Positions 32,092 through 42,732 of a DNA stretch of 64,000 nt are shown here, in pieces. Below the pieces are notes generated by a model that did not search any database, was not told where the DNA came from, and saw only the letters and a list, made by a program, of their open reading frames with translations. Made by a program: the position numbers and the translations under genes. The stretch spans positions 366,256 through 430,255 of the forward strand of contig KV918767.1 of NCBI GenBank assembly GCA_002049455.2, written 5' to 3'. The DNA comes from Porphyra umbilicalis (Eukaryota; Rhodophyta; Bangiophyceae; Bangiales; Bangiaceae). Position 1 is the stretch's first letter. Each line of letters starts with the position of its first letter.

Positions 32092-32724
32092 ATGAAGCTG
32101 CTGTACTTCCCCTTCCCCGTCCGCGCCGAGGCCATCCGGCTCGCCCTCAAAGCCGGCGGCGTGACGTTTGAGGACGCCCGCTTTGACCCGTCCGAGTGGC
32201 CCGCCATCAAGCCGACGACGCCCCGCGGGCAGGTGCCGACGCTGACGCTCGACGACGGCTCGGTGGTGACCGAGTCGGTCGCCCTCCTCCGCCTCGCGGG
32301 CGCCCTCGGCAGTCCGCGCCTCTACCCCGCCGACGCCGTCGCCGCCGCCCGCGTCGACGAGGCGGTGGACATCCTTCGCGGCGCCGTCGAGGCGCTCGTC
32401 GGCACCCACGCGCCGGGCCTGTCGGTCGCCGAGCAGGCGCGGTTGGGGGCGGCGGCGCTGTCGCCGGGCGCCCCCGTGGCCGCCGTCCTCGCCTGGGCCG
32501 AAGCGGCGGTGGGGGGCAACCCGGCGGGGCCGTACGTGGTCGGGTCCGGGCTGTCGATTGCCGACTGCTTGCTCAAGGTCATTGCTGACTGGGTGACGGG
32601 GCCCGAGCTGGCCGCCGCCGCGTTCAAGGGCGCCCTCGACGCCTATCCGCGCGTGCGGGGGGCGGTGGCGGCCACGTCGGCGGTGCCGGCGATTGCCGCG
32701 TACGAGGTCGCGCTCAAGCAGTGA
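32092..32724 (+). CDS. Glutathione S-transferase, sigma-like
   Basis: Cytosolic GST that conjugates glutathione to electrophiles or acts as a peroxidase or isomerase. The single exon encodes 210 residues, from ATG 32092 (cccaccATG) to TGA 32722-32724. The N-terminal thioredoxin-fold domain reads MKLLYFPFPVRAEAIRLALK. Its Tyr5 sits where sigma, alpha, mu and pi enzymes place the catalytic Tyr. It continues with PRGQVPTLTLDDGSVVTESV, which has the cis-Pro (VPTL) and the glutathione-binding E-S pair. The C-terminal helical domain includes YVVGSGLSIADCLL, the conserved N-capping/hydrophobic staple region, and YPRVRGAVAATSAVPAIAAY. Length and layout are typical. It has no long homopolymer and no frame break. 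It lies 338 bp after the 4.3-kb element. Confidence 0.93.
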   Translation: MKLLYFPFPVRAEAIRLALKAGGVTFEDARFDPSEWPAIKPTTPRGQVPTLTLDDGSVVTESVALLRLAGALGSPRLYPADAVAAARVDEAVDILRGAVEALVGTHAPGLSVAEQARLGAAALSPGAPVAAVLAWAEAAVGGNPAGPYVVGSGLSIADCLLKVIADWVTGPELAAAAFKGALDAYPRVRGAVAATSAVPAIAAYEVALKQ

Positions 32725-33120
32725 GGGGCGAAAAGGGGGAGAGATTGAGCGGGATCGACGCGGGGCCGACGGCGGGGTGGCGGCGCGTCGTCTGGGGGCG
32801 ATGCATGTAAAACACAACGCCGTGCACCGCCTGGGGAGTGGCCCTGCGTGGCCAATGTCGGTGGTGCCGCCACGCGTGGGCGCCCGCCTCCAAGCCGTCG
32901 GCCGTCCACTGGGCGGCGGCGCCGCCGACCGCAGCGCGCACACCGCCACGTCCAGCAGTGCCGCCGTCCCACCGCCGACGCCGCCCGTCGACCCACACCG
33001 CGGCGCGAGCGGCGCGTCCCACATACGACACACGGAATGCAGGCCAAAGTGCAACGCAAGATGCCCCGCTCCCCCGCGCGCAGACCACGCCGGATGCACC
33101 CCCCCCCCCCAACACACACG

Positions 33121-33316
33121 TCACTCCCCCGCCCCGCTGTCACTCCCGCTGCCGTCCTCCCCCTCATCGCTGCTGCCCGGACTACCTCCCCCCCCCCCCC
33201 CCCGTCGTTCGCCTCCTCGTCCTCGTCTGGAGGCATGGCGCGCGAGAATTCGGCGTGGTAGTGCCGCCGCCGCTTGCGCGCAAATTCCGCGTCCTCCCCG
33301 TCGGCGCTGTGCCCGC

Positions 33317-33354
<38 letters not shown>

Positions 33355-33568
33355 ACCACCACCCCGTCGGTGGCGAGGCTCACCCGCCGCTTGCGCGACG
33401 GCGGCGACGGGCCGGGCGCGTCGGCGGCGGCGGCGGGGACGGCGCCGGGCGCGCCCGCCGCCCCATTGCCGACGCCGTCGGCAACGACTTTGGCGGCGGC
33501 GGCGGCGAGTAGGGAACCGCTGGGCAGGAGCGCCGCCGCCGTGGCGCCACCTCCGCCGCCACCACCAC

Positions 33569-33603
<35 letters not shown>

Positions 33604-34385
33604 GCGCCGCCGCTGCGAAAGACGGCCTCGACGCTCTCAAAGCCGACCAGCCGCTCCGCCGGGAGAAACGTCGCCGCCGTTGACGGCGGGCCCGCCTCGG
33701 CCATGCGGTGGTCGCCCCCAGGGGAGATGCCGCCCGCCGCGGCGGCCACGGCGCCACCGTCGCCGGCGCCGCCGCTGCTCGCGCCGCCGCCCGCGGCGGG
33801 TGCCCCCCCCCCCCAGCCCCACCCCCCCGGCGGCCGACGGGGGCGCCCCCCCCCCCCCTGCGCCGCTACCGCCGCCGCCGCCGCCGCCGCCACTGCCGCC
33901 GCCGCTGCCGGCAGCGCCGGAATTGACGACAGCGACGACGCCGACGACGTGGTCCCGACCGACCCCGCGTACGGGGTGGGCGGCTCTGGGATGAGGGTTT
34001 TGGGGTGCGCCGTCGCGTACGCCGCGTTGGCCGCCAAGTTGGACTCGTCCCACACGACGCTCGGGCGGGCGGGCCGCGCGCGGCCGGCGGCGGCGCCGTC
34101 GCCGCCGCCCACCGCTGGCGCCGCCGTCGGCGCGGCGCCGGCGGCCGCGTCGGCGGCGGGAGGCGACGGCGCCACGTCCACGGGCGTCGGCGCGGGGGTG
34201 GCCGTGGTGGGTGGCGTGGGGGGTTGGGCGGCGCCGGCGGCGGCGGCGGCGGCGGCCGCCGCCGCCGGGGGGGGGCGCTTGAGGATGCCGACGGGCGCGG
34301 GGGGGGTCGTGTCCATGGCCGACGCGGCGGCGGCGTCGCCGTCGGCGCCGCCGTCGGTCGAAGCGGGGGGGGGGTCCGTGTCCAT
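33121..34385 (-). CDS. PPP1R2: Protein phosphatase 1 inhibitor 2
   Basis: Intrinsically disordered regulator that binds and inhibits the PP1 catalytic subunit. ATG 34385 (gccgccATGG) opens a frame with the three IPP2 signatures in order. These are GILK at residues 33-36, RPSVVWDESNL near residue 112 followed by LIPEPPTPY (the phosphorylatable PxTPY segment), and RKRRRHYHAEFSRA near residue 377 (the KxHYxE helix that occupies the PP1 active site). An acidic tail DEDEEAND follows. At the C16 run (+ strand 33188-33203) the frame as written runs on without sense. One extra base gives GGSSPGSSDEGEDGSGSD and TGA at 33121, a normal acidic Ser-rich end. The length of about 421 residues is twice the ~205 of animal IPP2 because of Ala/Gly/Pro-rich linkers. 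The upstream region carries a duplicated 37-bp palindromic motif shared with CWC27. Confidence 0.85.
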
Positions 34386-34552
34386 GGCGGCGGGCGGGGA
34401 AAGAAGGAGCTGGGACAAGTCCGCGGCGTTGGGGGGGGGGCGGCCGACGGGGACGGGGGGGTGGGGCGCGCCGACACGTCGGCGATGCGTGCGGGGGGGA
34501 AGGGCACGCGCGACGCGGTGCGGCGGCTGTGCTGCTGAAGTGGGGTCGGAGC

Positions 34553-34626
34553 ACACTGAAAGCGCTTTCGCGAAAACACCCTGGACTTGCAACTGAAAGC
34601 GCGTTCGCGAAAACACTCTGGACTTG
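34553..34626 (-). promoter_or_regulatory. Duplicated E2F-like palindromic motif upstream of PPP1R2
   Basis: Two tandem 37-bp units (34553-34589 and 34590-34626). In the gene's sense orientation each reads CCAG[G/A]GTGTTTTCGCG, two or three variable bases, then GCGCTTTCAGT. The core TTTTCGCG/GCGCTTT resembles paired E2F/DP sites. The nearer unit is about 170 bp upstream of the PPP1R2 ATG. A matching unit in the same orientation lies about 150 bp upstream of CWC27 at 62762-62791. Confidence 0.5.
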
Positions 34627-34664
34627 CAAAACGATAGAACTGTTTTCACACGACGAAAGATACA

Positions 34665-34800
34665 TACAGCCGTTCTCTCAAAAACCTCGCACGCCAACTG
34701 TTGCACCACTCTGACAAATCGGCCTTCACGGGGTCGCAGAGGCCGATTTGTCAGAGTGGTGCAACAGTTGGCGTGCGAGGTTTTTGAGAGAACGGCTGTA
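34665..34800. repeat. Perfect fold-back: 61-bp arms, 14-nt loop
   Basis: The left arm (34665-34725) starts TACAGCCGTTCTCTC and ends AAATCGGCCT. The right arm (34740-34800) is its exact reverse complement, around the loop TCACGGGGTCGCAG. Ends reading TA-CAGCCG...CGGCTG-TA are compatible with a TA target duplication. It could be a small fold-back MITE or a long-stem small-RNA precursor. It lies between the PPP1R2 promoter region and the coding-like segment at 34.8-35.5 kb. Confidence 0.9.
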
Positions 34801-35424
34801 GGCAAGTCGAGCACCGCCTCCCGGGTGAGCGTCACCTGCACGACCGGCGCCGCTGGGGAGCGCACGTACGAGCGGGAGATCAGAAAAAAGGAGACGAGGA
34901 AGGCGGCCATGGCGGCGGTGGTGGCGGTCGCCGACGTGACCACCGCTTGCTGGCGTAGGGGGCGCTCCGCCCACCGCCGCCGCGGCGTCCACCGCGGCCC
35001 GCACGAGCGGCAGCTGCTGCCGTCGGGGGGGTACCCGCCCACTGGTGGGTAGCGGCTGACCGCACGCTCCTCGACGACCAGCGCTTTGTCTTCGTCCGAG
35101 GGGGGGTAGGTGATCGCCTCGAGGGGCTCCTGCCGCACCCACCGGAGGGTCAGCAGCGGTCGCCACCGCCGCGGCGGGCGGCGGCTGCCACCGAGGCACG
35201 GCCGCCACCATCCGAGTAACCACCGGCCGGCGCTGTCTGGGCAGTCGTCGCTTGCCGCAGCGCCGACTCGAGACCGAGCTGAGCGATGCGCACGTGCGCG
35301 GCGGCGACGCGGTGGATGGGGAGGGGGGGTATGTGGGGCCACAGAGGGGGAGGGGGGGGAAGAAGACGTCGATGGCACGGGGGGGCGGGCGGCGGGGTGG
35401 AGCGAGAAAAAAGCAGGGGCGCCA

Positions 35425-35457
<33 letters not shown>

Positions 35458-35530
35458 GGCCGCGACCGCCGCGGCCGCGGGCGACACTCACTGCCGTGTG
35501 CGGGCGCGCGCCGTGTGCACGGTCGTCCAC
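34801..35530 (-). CDS. Partial membrane-protein-like gene, unrecognised
   Basis: Two minus-strand stretches look like protein in different frames. The first (about 35150-35330) contains IHRVAAAHVRIAQLGLESAL and TTAQTAPAGGYSDGGGRAS. The second (about 34810-35140) contains EPLEAITYPPSDEDKALVVE, RAVSRYPPVGGYPPD and a likely transmembrane helix AAMAAFLVSFFLISRSYV, and ends VVQVTLTREAVLDLPTA at the fold-back. GTGGGTGCGGCAG just before EPLEAI could be a splice acceptor. There is no start, no end and no family; it may be a small membrane gene truncated by the fold-back insertion. Confidence 0.3.
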
Positions 35531-36357
35531 TGCTCACCGCCGCGTCGGCGGAAGGTACGGCGGCAACACCGCCAGCGGCGGTGGCCGCCGCCCCCACCCG
35601 CCGGGCGCGGGTGTTGCGGGAATGGACGTGACCACGAAGGCCCTCGTACCATGCACACAGATGGTTTCGACTTTGATTGCGGCGGTGAAGAAAAGAAGGG
35701 GGGCTACTCCACATCCGGCCAAATACTTTAAAAACACCTGTCGAGGGGTCTTTTCGGCCAATTGGGGCAAGGAACAAAACGAAAATCTTCTGAAGTCTGC
35801 GTGCGCACGTGGGCAGGCGGAAGCTTTTTTGCGCCAACCTGAAGGAGGGGAAGAGAACGTCTACATGATTGCCGTATTGTCCTTCAAGTTTGACGAGCGC
35901 AACGGGGAGCTCATCGCTCTGCCAGTGTATGCTCCGCATCATGGGTTCAAAGTTTTCGAGGGTTGTCTTAGTGTTGTAGTTCCTTTTCATTAGACGCACT
36001 AGGAGATTTTTCACTAAGACCTAGTATTCCAATTAGTAAGACAGGTGGGGGCCACGACATATCGGTGTTGTACTTGTTTGTTTCATGACATTGTACATGA
36101 CGACATGCAGTATACACAGTACTATTGAGTGTGTCACTGGAATCGAAGTACGCCCGACAGGATGAGGGTCATTCTACACCACGCCGAACGGCCGAACGTT
36201 CGAACGTTCGGACGTTCGGACGTTCGGGCAAACGCACACTTCATGTTTGGCACCCGGATTGCCCAAACGAGGCCTTGAAATGTATTAATATTTGCCCGAC
36301 GGTTTTCAGAGGCTGAGGCGTTCTGACCACAGAAGCTCAGTTTTCTCCCAGAGTCAG

Positions 36358-37725
36358 ATGAGAATTGCGCTCTTGCACTTTCCTCTCAATTGCGACTCTC
36401 ATCCACACCGCGCCTGCCCACAGAGCCAACCACCGCCCGCGCCAACACAGAGCAGAAGCGGTACCGTAACAAGCAAGAGCATTATGGGCTCGTCGCGGCC
36501 TTCTACGCGAGTTGCCAGGCAGCGGCAGCACGGTACGGCCGTTGTTCAGCGCCAGCGTGCGGTCGCTTGTATTGCCCTATACCACTCTGGTATGCTCATG
36601 CGATGTGCACGAGTCGACCGGGAGCGAGCGTACGACCGCCTCCTGTGGGATGACGAGGTAGCAGATTTGGGCGGTCTCTTCTCGCGGAAATACCGCATGT
36701 CCCTGAGTACTTTTTCTGCACTGGCAGACGAGCTGCGCGGCGATCTACACCGTGTGGAGGTGCAAACGGTGCGGCGTTACGAACGACCAGAACGTGGGGT
36801 GTGGTCGCTGGCGGCAGAGACGCAGTTAGCCGTGGCGTTGCGCTTCTTCGCGGGGGGGTCCTACCTTGACGTGTGCAGCTCACATAAATTGCAGTATTCT
36901 ACTTTTTACGTCACACTTCATCGGGTCATCAAGGCCATCCACAAGAACTTAGGTCTGTCGGGCAACCTCCACTCAGTCGACGGGCGCACGGCGCTGAGCG
37001 ATACCTTCCGGGCGGCCGTCCCGGGCAACCCGTTGGCGTCCCATACGGTTGGGGCATTGGACGGGATTGCCATCCACATCCGCGGGCCGTCAGTCACAGA
37101 GACATCCAAGCCAGCCGAGTTTTTCGGTAGAAAAGGCTTCTTCAGCCTCAACGTGCAGGCTGTATGCGACGGGCACTGTCGGTTCATCTACGCCAACACG
37201 GCGGCGCCTGGCTCAATGCACGACAGTGCCGCCTGGTGCCAGTCACGGTTGGTAAATCAGCTCGAGTCCGGCGCGCTGAACATGCTACTTCACTTCCTCA
37301 TCGGTGACGACGCGTTTGCCGTCTCGGACAGCTTGCTGGCTCCTTGGCCGGGGCAAGTGCTTCCAGTGGAGCAGGATGCGTTCAACTTCTATCTTAGCCA
37401 ACTACGGTAGACGATTGAGCGCGCCTTCGGAATCCTACACGCGCGCTGGGGGGTGCTATGGCGCCCCATTCAACTCTCCCTACGCACAAGCGGGCCCCTA
37501 GTGGGCGCCCTTATGAAGCTCCACAACTACATCATCGACAGCCCCCACGAGGACGCCACGCTTGCACAGGCTGCTGACGATGTGTCAGACTGGGTACCCA
37601 GCACCGAGCAATGCCAAGGCGGGCCGGGTGTCTTCACCGCGCGGGACCACACCACCTCCAAACGTCGTGTGGAGTTGACTTGCATGATTGATAACGCGGG
37701 CCTGCGGCGGCCGTCGTACAAATAA
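36358..37725 (+). pseudogene. PIF/Harbinger DDE transposase, one TAG stop
   Basis: DDE endonuclease of the Harbinger/DDE_Tnp_4 family. An ATG at 36358 (or 36484, MGSSRPSTRVARQ) opens the frame. The catalytic core is complete: first Asp in SHTVGALDGIAIHI (~233), second in APGSMHDSAAW (~284), GDDAFAVSD (~316) and the final Glu in TIERAFGILHARWGVL (~353). Between the last two blocks an in-frame TAG at 37408-37410 (FNFYLSQLR-stop-TIERAFG) interrupts an otherwise continuous frame, which goes on to VGALMKLHNYIIDSP and ends at TAA 37723-37725. The position is most simply CAG to TAG. Without the catalytic Glu block the upstream product should be inactive, unless the TAG is read through. Confidence 0.85.
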
Positions 37726-37783
37726 ATGCATTTTAGAACTCGTCCTGCAGAGGACGGCATGACAATCAGCCGAAACATTAAAG

Positions 37784-40700
37784 CCACCAGTGACACACCA
37801 ACGGTATAGAACACAGCACGACCGGTCGACCGAAATTAGAATACCAGTCAAGCCGGAAACAACGAGTAGCGTGCATGGAGCGGTTAGCTTTCCAATCGTG
37901 GGGCATTGCGCGTGCCCCCCACCACGCCAGCCGTGGCAGCCTGGAACCGACGTCAAGGTGATGATATCAATCTGACCGCGGCGGTACGGTCCAGTCATGA
38001 ATGCGCACGGGGTGCAAGCAGCGGTGTATGCAGCGCAGAGAAAAGAAGAAGACACCACCACAGCGGGCACTGTACCCACACCCTCTTCCATGCCAGCGCA
38101 AACAAATAGAAAGAACATACCGTGGACACGTGCAGCGTCGTGCACCCTGTTTCCTCCCCTGCGGTCGCGACGCGCTTGTGCTCTGAATACTATCTCAATC
38201 CCCATGTAGCGTCACTTCTGTGTCCTGTTTGCACGACATAGATAAAGAACAGTCAAAGAAAACGCGGCAAGCGAGTAGTCGACGTAGGAAAACAATGGAG
38301 TCGGCGGCATCCAAGGTACATCACGAATGCAAAGTACAAATGCAGGTGTCCATGGAAACGAGTCAACAGAGCTGCCTGTATGCAAGAGAAAACATGCATA
38401 GGTGGTCCACCCTTGACGAACTCCATATCGGACATGTCCACACACGGTCACACAGCAAACAGAAAGGAGGGAAGATGCGGAATACAACACCACACGCAGC
38501 GCACGCATCCAGTCCAAGGGATACAAATTACGTACGGGGTCTAGCCCGGTCGAGGCACAGCAAAGGCGAAAGAGACACGGAACACTCGACAGCGAAACAG
38601 CAACTGGCCGAGGGGGTGCGTCAAACGACCGGCGGGCAGGCAAATGCAAATCATCTGTAGATGGTTGGCGGCCGCAGCAGGGCGACGCGGTTGCGAGAGC
38701 GGTGGTGGGGCGCTCGGCGGTGGCAACGACGGAGGGTTGTGGGCGCGTGGGGCCGAGGCGCACAGAGGCTGCCAGCAAGACCCGCGTGCACACGGCCGGA
38801 CTGCATCCGGCAGATATCTGGCGTTGAAAGAAAGTACGCACACGAACGGAAACCAAGTATATAGATCAAGTATATTTACCATATTAACGATAAAATCAAG
38901 ACCGCCATTTAGCAAGCAAGCCTTTTGCATGGTGCTCCAGCGAAGCGAGCCGGCGGCCCGCTGCGATGGCTCGAAACCGCCACCCAGGGTATCACAACTG
39001 CTTTCTCGCTGCAATCAAGCGTCGCCGTGGCCCCACGCGAGCCAGCGCCGTCTCCGCAAACGATCCCTCATGTCTCGCACAGCCTCGCACTCGATTCTGT
39101 AACGCCCCCCCCCCTCGCCCAGGGTCCCCAGCAAGCTCCGCTTCACATGGATTTGCACCAGTTTTTCTTTACATCCCTCGCTCGGACCGCCCGCCCACAC
39201 AATGCGGTTGAAGCATGGAAAGGCATGCAGTCCTGCGCCGTCGGAACGGCTGTACTCTGTCCTGTTAAAGTGCATTCACGTATGGCAGCGTACTGTCGCA
39301 TGTGAAACTGCCAGTGAGTCATGTATCCGTGCGCGTGACAAGAAACGGTGCGCCGTCTAACTGGCCAGGCATTATTGTGCAGACTGGCACGCGCACCTTC
39401 GGGCCTCCCAGTAACTGGGGCGGAGTCCAACTGTCTTGCTGCACGACCCGCCCCACCCCGCAGTTCTCTCGGTCCTTGCCGTGTTGTCGGCTTTCTCTCT
39501 GACAGCGTCCCTTTCCATGTTTCAACCGCACTGTGTGGGCGGGCGGTCCGAGCGAGGGATGTAAAGAAAAACTGGTGCAAATCCATGTGAAGCGGAGCTT
39601 GCTGGGGACCCTGGGCGAGGGGGGGGGGCGTTACAGAATCGAGTGCGAGGCTGTGCGAGACATGAGGGATCGTTTGCGGAGACGGCGCTGGCTCGCGTGG
39701 GGCCACGGCGACGCTTGATTGCAGCGAGAAAGCAGTTGTGATACCCTGGGTGGCGGTTTCGAGCCATCGCAGCGGGCCGCCGGCTCGCTTCGCTGGAGCA
39801 CCATGCAAAAGGCTTGCTTGCTAAATGGCGGTCTTGATTTTATCGTTAATATGGTAAATATACTTGATCTATATACTTGGTTTCCGTTCGTGTGCGTACT
39901 TTCTTTCAACGCCAGATATCTGCCGGATGCAGTCCGGCCGTGTGCACGCGGGTCTTGCTGGCAGCCTCTGTGCGCCTCGGCCCCACGCGCCCACAACCCT
40001 CCGTCGTTGCCACCGCCGAGCGCCCCACCACCGCTCTCGCAACCGCGTCGCCCTGCTGCGGCCGCCAACCATCTACAGATGATTTGCATTTGCCTGCCCG
40101 CCGGTCGTTTGACGCACCCCCTCGGCCAGTTGCTGTTTCGCTGTCGAGTGTTCCGTGTCTCTTTCGCCTTTGCTGTGCCTCGACCGGGCTAGACCCCGTA
40201 CGTAATTTGTATCCCTTGGACTGGATGCGTGCGCTGCGTGTGGTGTTGTATTCCGCATCTTCCCTCCTTGCTGTTTGCTGTGTGACCGTGTGTGGACATG
40301 TCCGATATGGAGTTCGTCAAGGGTGGACCACCTATGCATGTTTTCTCTTGCATACAGGCAGCTCTGTTGACTCGTTTCCATGGACACCTGCATTTGTACT
40401 TTGCATTCGTGATGTACCTTGGATGCCGCCGACTCCATTGTTTTCCTACGTCGACTACTCGCTTGCCGCGTTTTCTTTGACTGTTCTTTATCTATGTCGT
40501 GCAAACAGGACACAGAAGTGACGCTACATGGGGATTGAGATAGTATTCAGAGCACAAGCGCGTCGCGACCGCAGGGGAGGAAACAGGGTGCACGACGCTG
40601 CACGTGTCCACGGTATGTTCTTTCTATTTGTTTGCGCTGGCATGGAAGAGGGTGTGGGTACAGTGCCCGCTGTGGTGGTGTCTTCTTCTTTTCTCTGCGC

Positions 40701-40949
40701 TGCATACACCGCTGCTTGCACCCCGTGCGCATTCATGACTGGACCGTACCGCCGCGGTCAGATTGATATCATCACCTTGACGTCGGTTCCAGGCTGCCAC
40801 GGCTGGCGTGGTGGGGGGCACGCGCAATGCCCCACGATTGGAAAGCTAACCGCTCCATGCACGCTACTCGTTGTTTCCGGCTTGACTGGTATTCTAATTT
40901 CGGTCGACCGGTCGTGCTGTGTTCTATACCGTTGGTGGTTCACTGGTGG
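37784..40949. repeat. Giant palindrome: 1.44-kb arms, 286-bp spacer
   Basis: The left arm 37784-39223 and right arm 39510-40949 are inverted copies centred at about 39366.5. The few differences seen include a 2-nt difference near the outer ends (37796 region), AAAGGAGG versus the reverse complement of CCTCCTTG near 38463/40270, and changes close to the spacer. The arms contain moderate-length open frames in both directions but no recognised protein. The palindrome lies exactly between the two convergent genes of the Harbinger-type element and has no obvious target duplication of its own. It may be an inverted duplication inside the element or a nested fold-back insertion. Confidence 0.9.
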
Positions 40950-41056
40950 GTCTTTGCTGTTTTTCGTGTGCGTTTCTCTTCTGTGTAGTGCGACCCCTGA
41001 ACAGGTTTTTTTGTGCACAAGCTGCACGTAAGTGGCAATGCGCATCCAAGTTATTT

Positions 41057-42264
41057 CTACACCAATGAGACAGACATGTCCGCGGCCAAGTCCTTGACCT
41101 GCTTGTTGAGCATTCGGCGGATGAGGCGAGCTGTGTCGTCTCTCTCTGGGCCGTCGCCCAGCTCTTTGGCGACGTGTGCCAGCGTCTCGAGGTTGTCCGC
41201 TTGGTTCTGAGCGTCATGGCGCTTGTTGCTCGGCGCCTTTTCCTGTTGCATGATCGACGTCATCATCTCGTCGTGCATGTCGCTCATCGTCCGCTTGTTC
41301 TTGCGACGCCGCTGCGAGGCCGGCACCACGTCGTCCGGAAGCAACCCTGCCCCCTCGTCAAAGGCGTAGCCCGCGGGCACGGTTCGTTGAGTGAACTAGA
41401 TGAGGTCGGGGCTGTGATGGAACACGCACCAGGCGTACGCCACTGCATCGCGCATCAGCGACGACGTCTTGTTGGGGATGAACGAGTAAAAGTTGTTCAC
41501 ATTGTTCTTTGTAGCCGGCACCGATTATCCACTTACGGTGTAGTTGCGGTACGACTGGTCAAATACCCGGCGTACGTCCTTCCACTTCGCCTTGAGGAAG
41601 GCACTCGGCCGCTCGCGCTCGTTGATGGCGGGGTTGATGTGCTGCAGCGAAGGGCAGATGAACTCGGGCCGCTCGGGCAGATAGCCAGCATCGTTGTATA
41701 GCGTGGCCACGTGGTCCTCCCACGGCTTAGGACCGTCGCCGCCGTCCAGCTCCTGCCGTGTGCGGTCGTCCTTTTCGGCTTCGAGCACCTTGAACACCAC
41801 GGGGTTAGCCATCGTCTTGAACAGGCGTGCGAACTCCGGCAGGGTCATCGCCAGCTGGGGCGCGTCCGGCAGGGCCGGCACCGAGTTGACACTGGGTGAG
41901 CTTCTCACCGCTGCATAGCTGCCGTTCGTCTCGTACAACGAAGGGCGGGGAAACTTGTCGTGGTTTTCGCCATGGTAGAAGGATGAAAGTAGGCCGCACA
42001 GCACCTGGGGCGTGAGTTTGGCCACCAGGCGGTCGGCCAGCAGCGCCTTGGTCCCTGTGCAGGGCAGGGACGCCCCCTTACACAAGTCTTTCAGGTTTTC
42101 CTTGTTGTAGCCGCTCATCAGCGCTTGTACAACCCATTTGGATGCGGTGGTGTCCACACTCCCGACGGGGGCATCTGCTGCACTAGTCTCCGTGGAGTCG
42201 TCAGCGGAGGGGGCCAAAGCAGCCTCGGGCGCCGGGGGGGGGGGAGGGGGTGTGCGGCTTGCAT
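41057..42264 (-). pseudogene. Harbinger second protein with SAP-like domain, two stops
   Basis: The second gene of the element, presumably its DNA-binding partner. A start at ATG 42264 (MQAAHPLPPP) needs a one-base change in a G/C run near 42235-42250 to join APEAALAPSADDSTETSAAD. A SAP-like helix-extended-loop-helix follows (VQALMSGYNKENLKDLCKGA with TKALLADRLVAKL). Then comes a trihelix/MADF-like segment (WEDHVATLYNDAGYLPE, SAFLKAKWKDVRRVFDQSY). The frame is cut by TAA at 41525-41527 and TAG at 41396-41398 (HHSPDLI-stop-FTQRTVPAGY), and continues to the C-terminus (RRRKNKRTMSDMHDEMM; Lys/Asp-rich helix) at 41057. The TAA lies in a 30-nt segment that also reads GTAAGT...AAAG, so an ultra-short intron could remove it. 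Confidence 0.65.
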
Positions 42265-42732
42265 TGCGTTGTCCGTGGTCCACGAACCGTATGGTTCGGG
42301 GAGGGGGGGCCGTTGGCTGGGGAGCGGGGCGGGTGCACGCCACCGCGTGCAGCTCTCGGCTACGCGGTGCTGTATATGGGGAGGAGACACTGCACGTCGT
42401 GCGGCAAAGAGTTACAAACACCAAGGCCGACGCGTGATGGGCGGACCTAAGAGCCTGTGGCGACCGCCGCCATCGAGCTGTTTCGACCACAGACTCGAAT
42501 GTCAGTGTGGAACGCTCCTAGGCGTGAAAACGTGGCATGAAACACCAATAACCATCAATTGAGGGGGCCACAAGGCTTGAAATACGTTTGGGACCGATTC
42601 ACGGACGCGAACTGTCCCGAACGCCTCTCTTGCGACGTGGCCTCGACTCGGATTTTTGGCCAATGGGATGTCGATATGGCCGTTCAGCGTTCGGACGTTC
42701 GGGGCGTTCGGCGTGGTGTAGAATGACCCTGA

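Larger units (their letters stand above)
36166..42729. mobile_element. PIF/Harbinger-type transposon, 6.6 kb
   Basis: The terminal inverted repeats start GGGTCATTCTACACCACGCC at 36166, and the inverted copy ends at 42729. Both continue inward as arrays of CGAACG/CGTTCGGA. A 3-bp target duplication TGA flanks the element (36163-36165 and 42730-42732), as expected for PIF/Harbinger insertions. Inside are two convergent genes typical of the superfamily, a DDE transposase (+) and a DNA-binding-type protein (-). Both are broken by stop codons. Between them sits a large palindrome (37784-40949). The TIRs and TSD are intact, so insertion was recent or the element can be mobilised in trans. Confidence 0.88.

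Noticed and set aside
32643..36014. 1123-codon minus-strand open frame as a single protein
   Set aside because: Only 34385-33204 is convincing (PPP1R2). The upstream part runs through the fold-back, the duplicated promoter motif and unrelated sequence.
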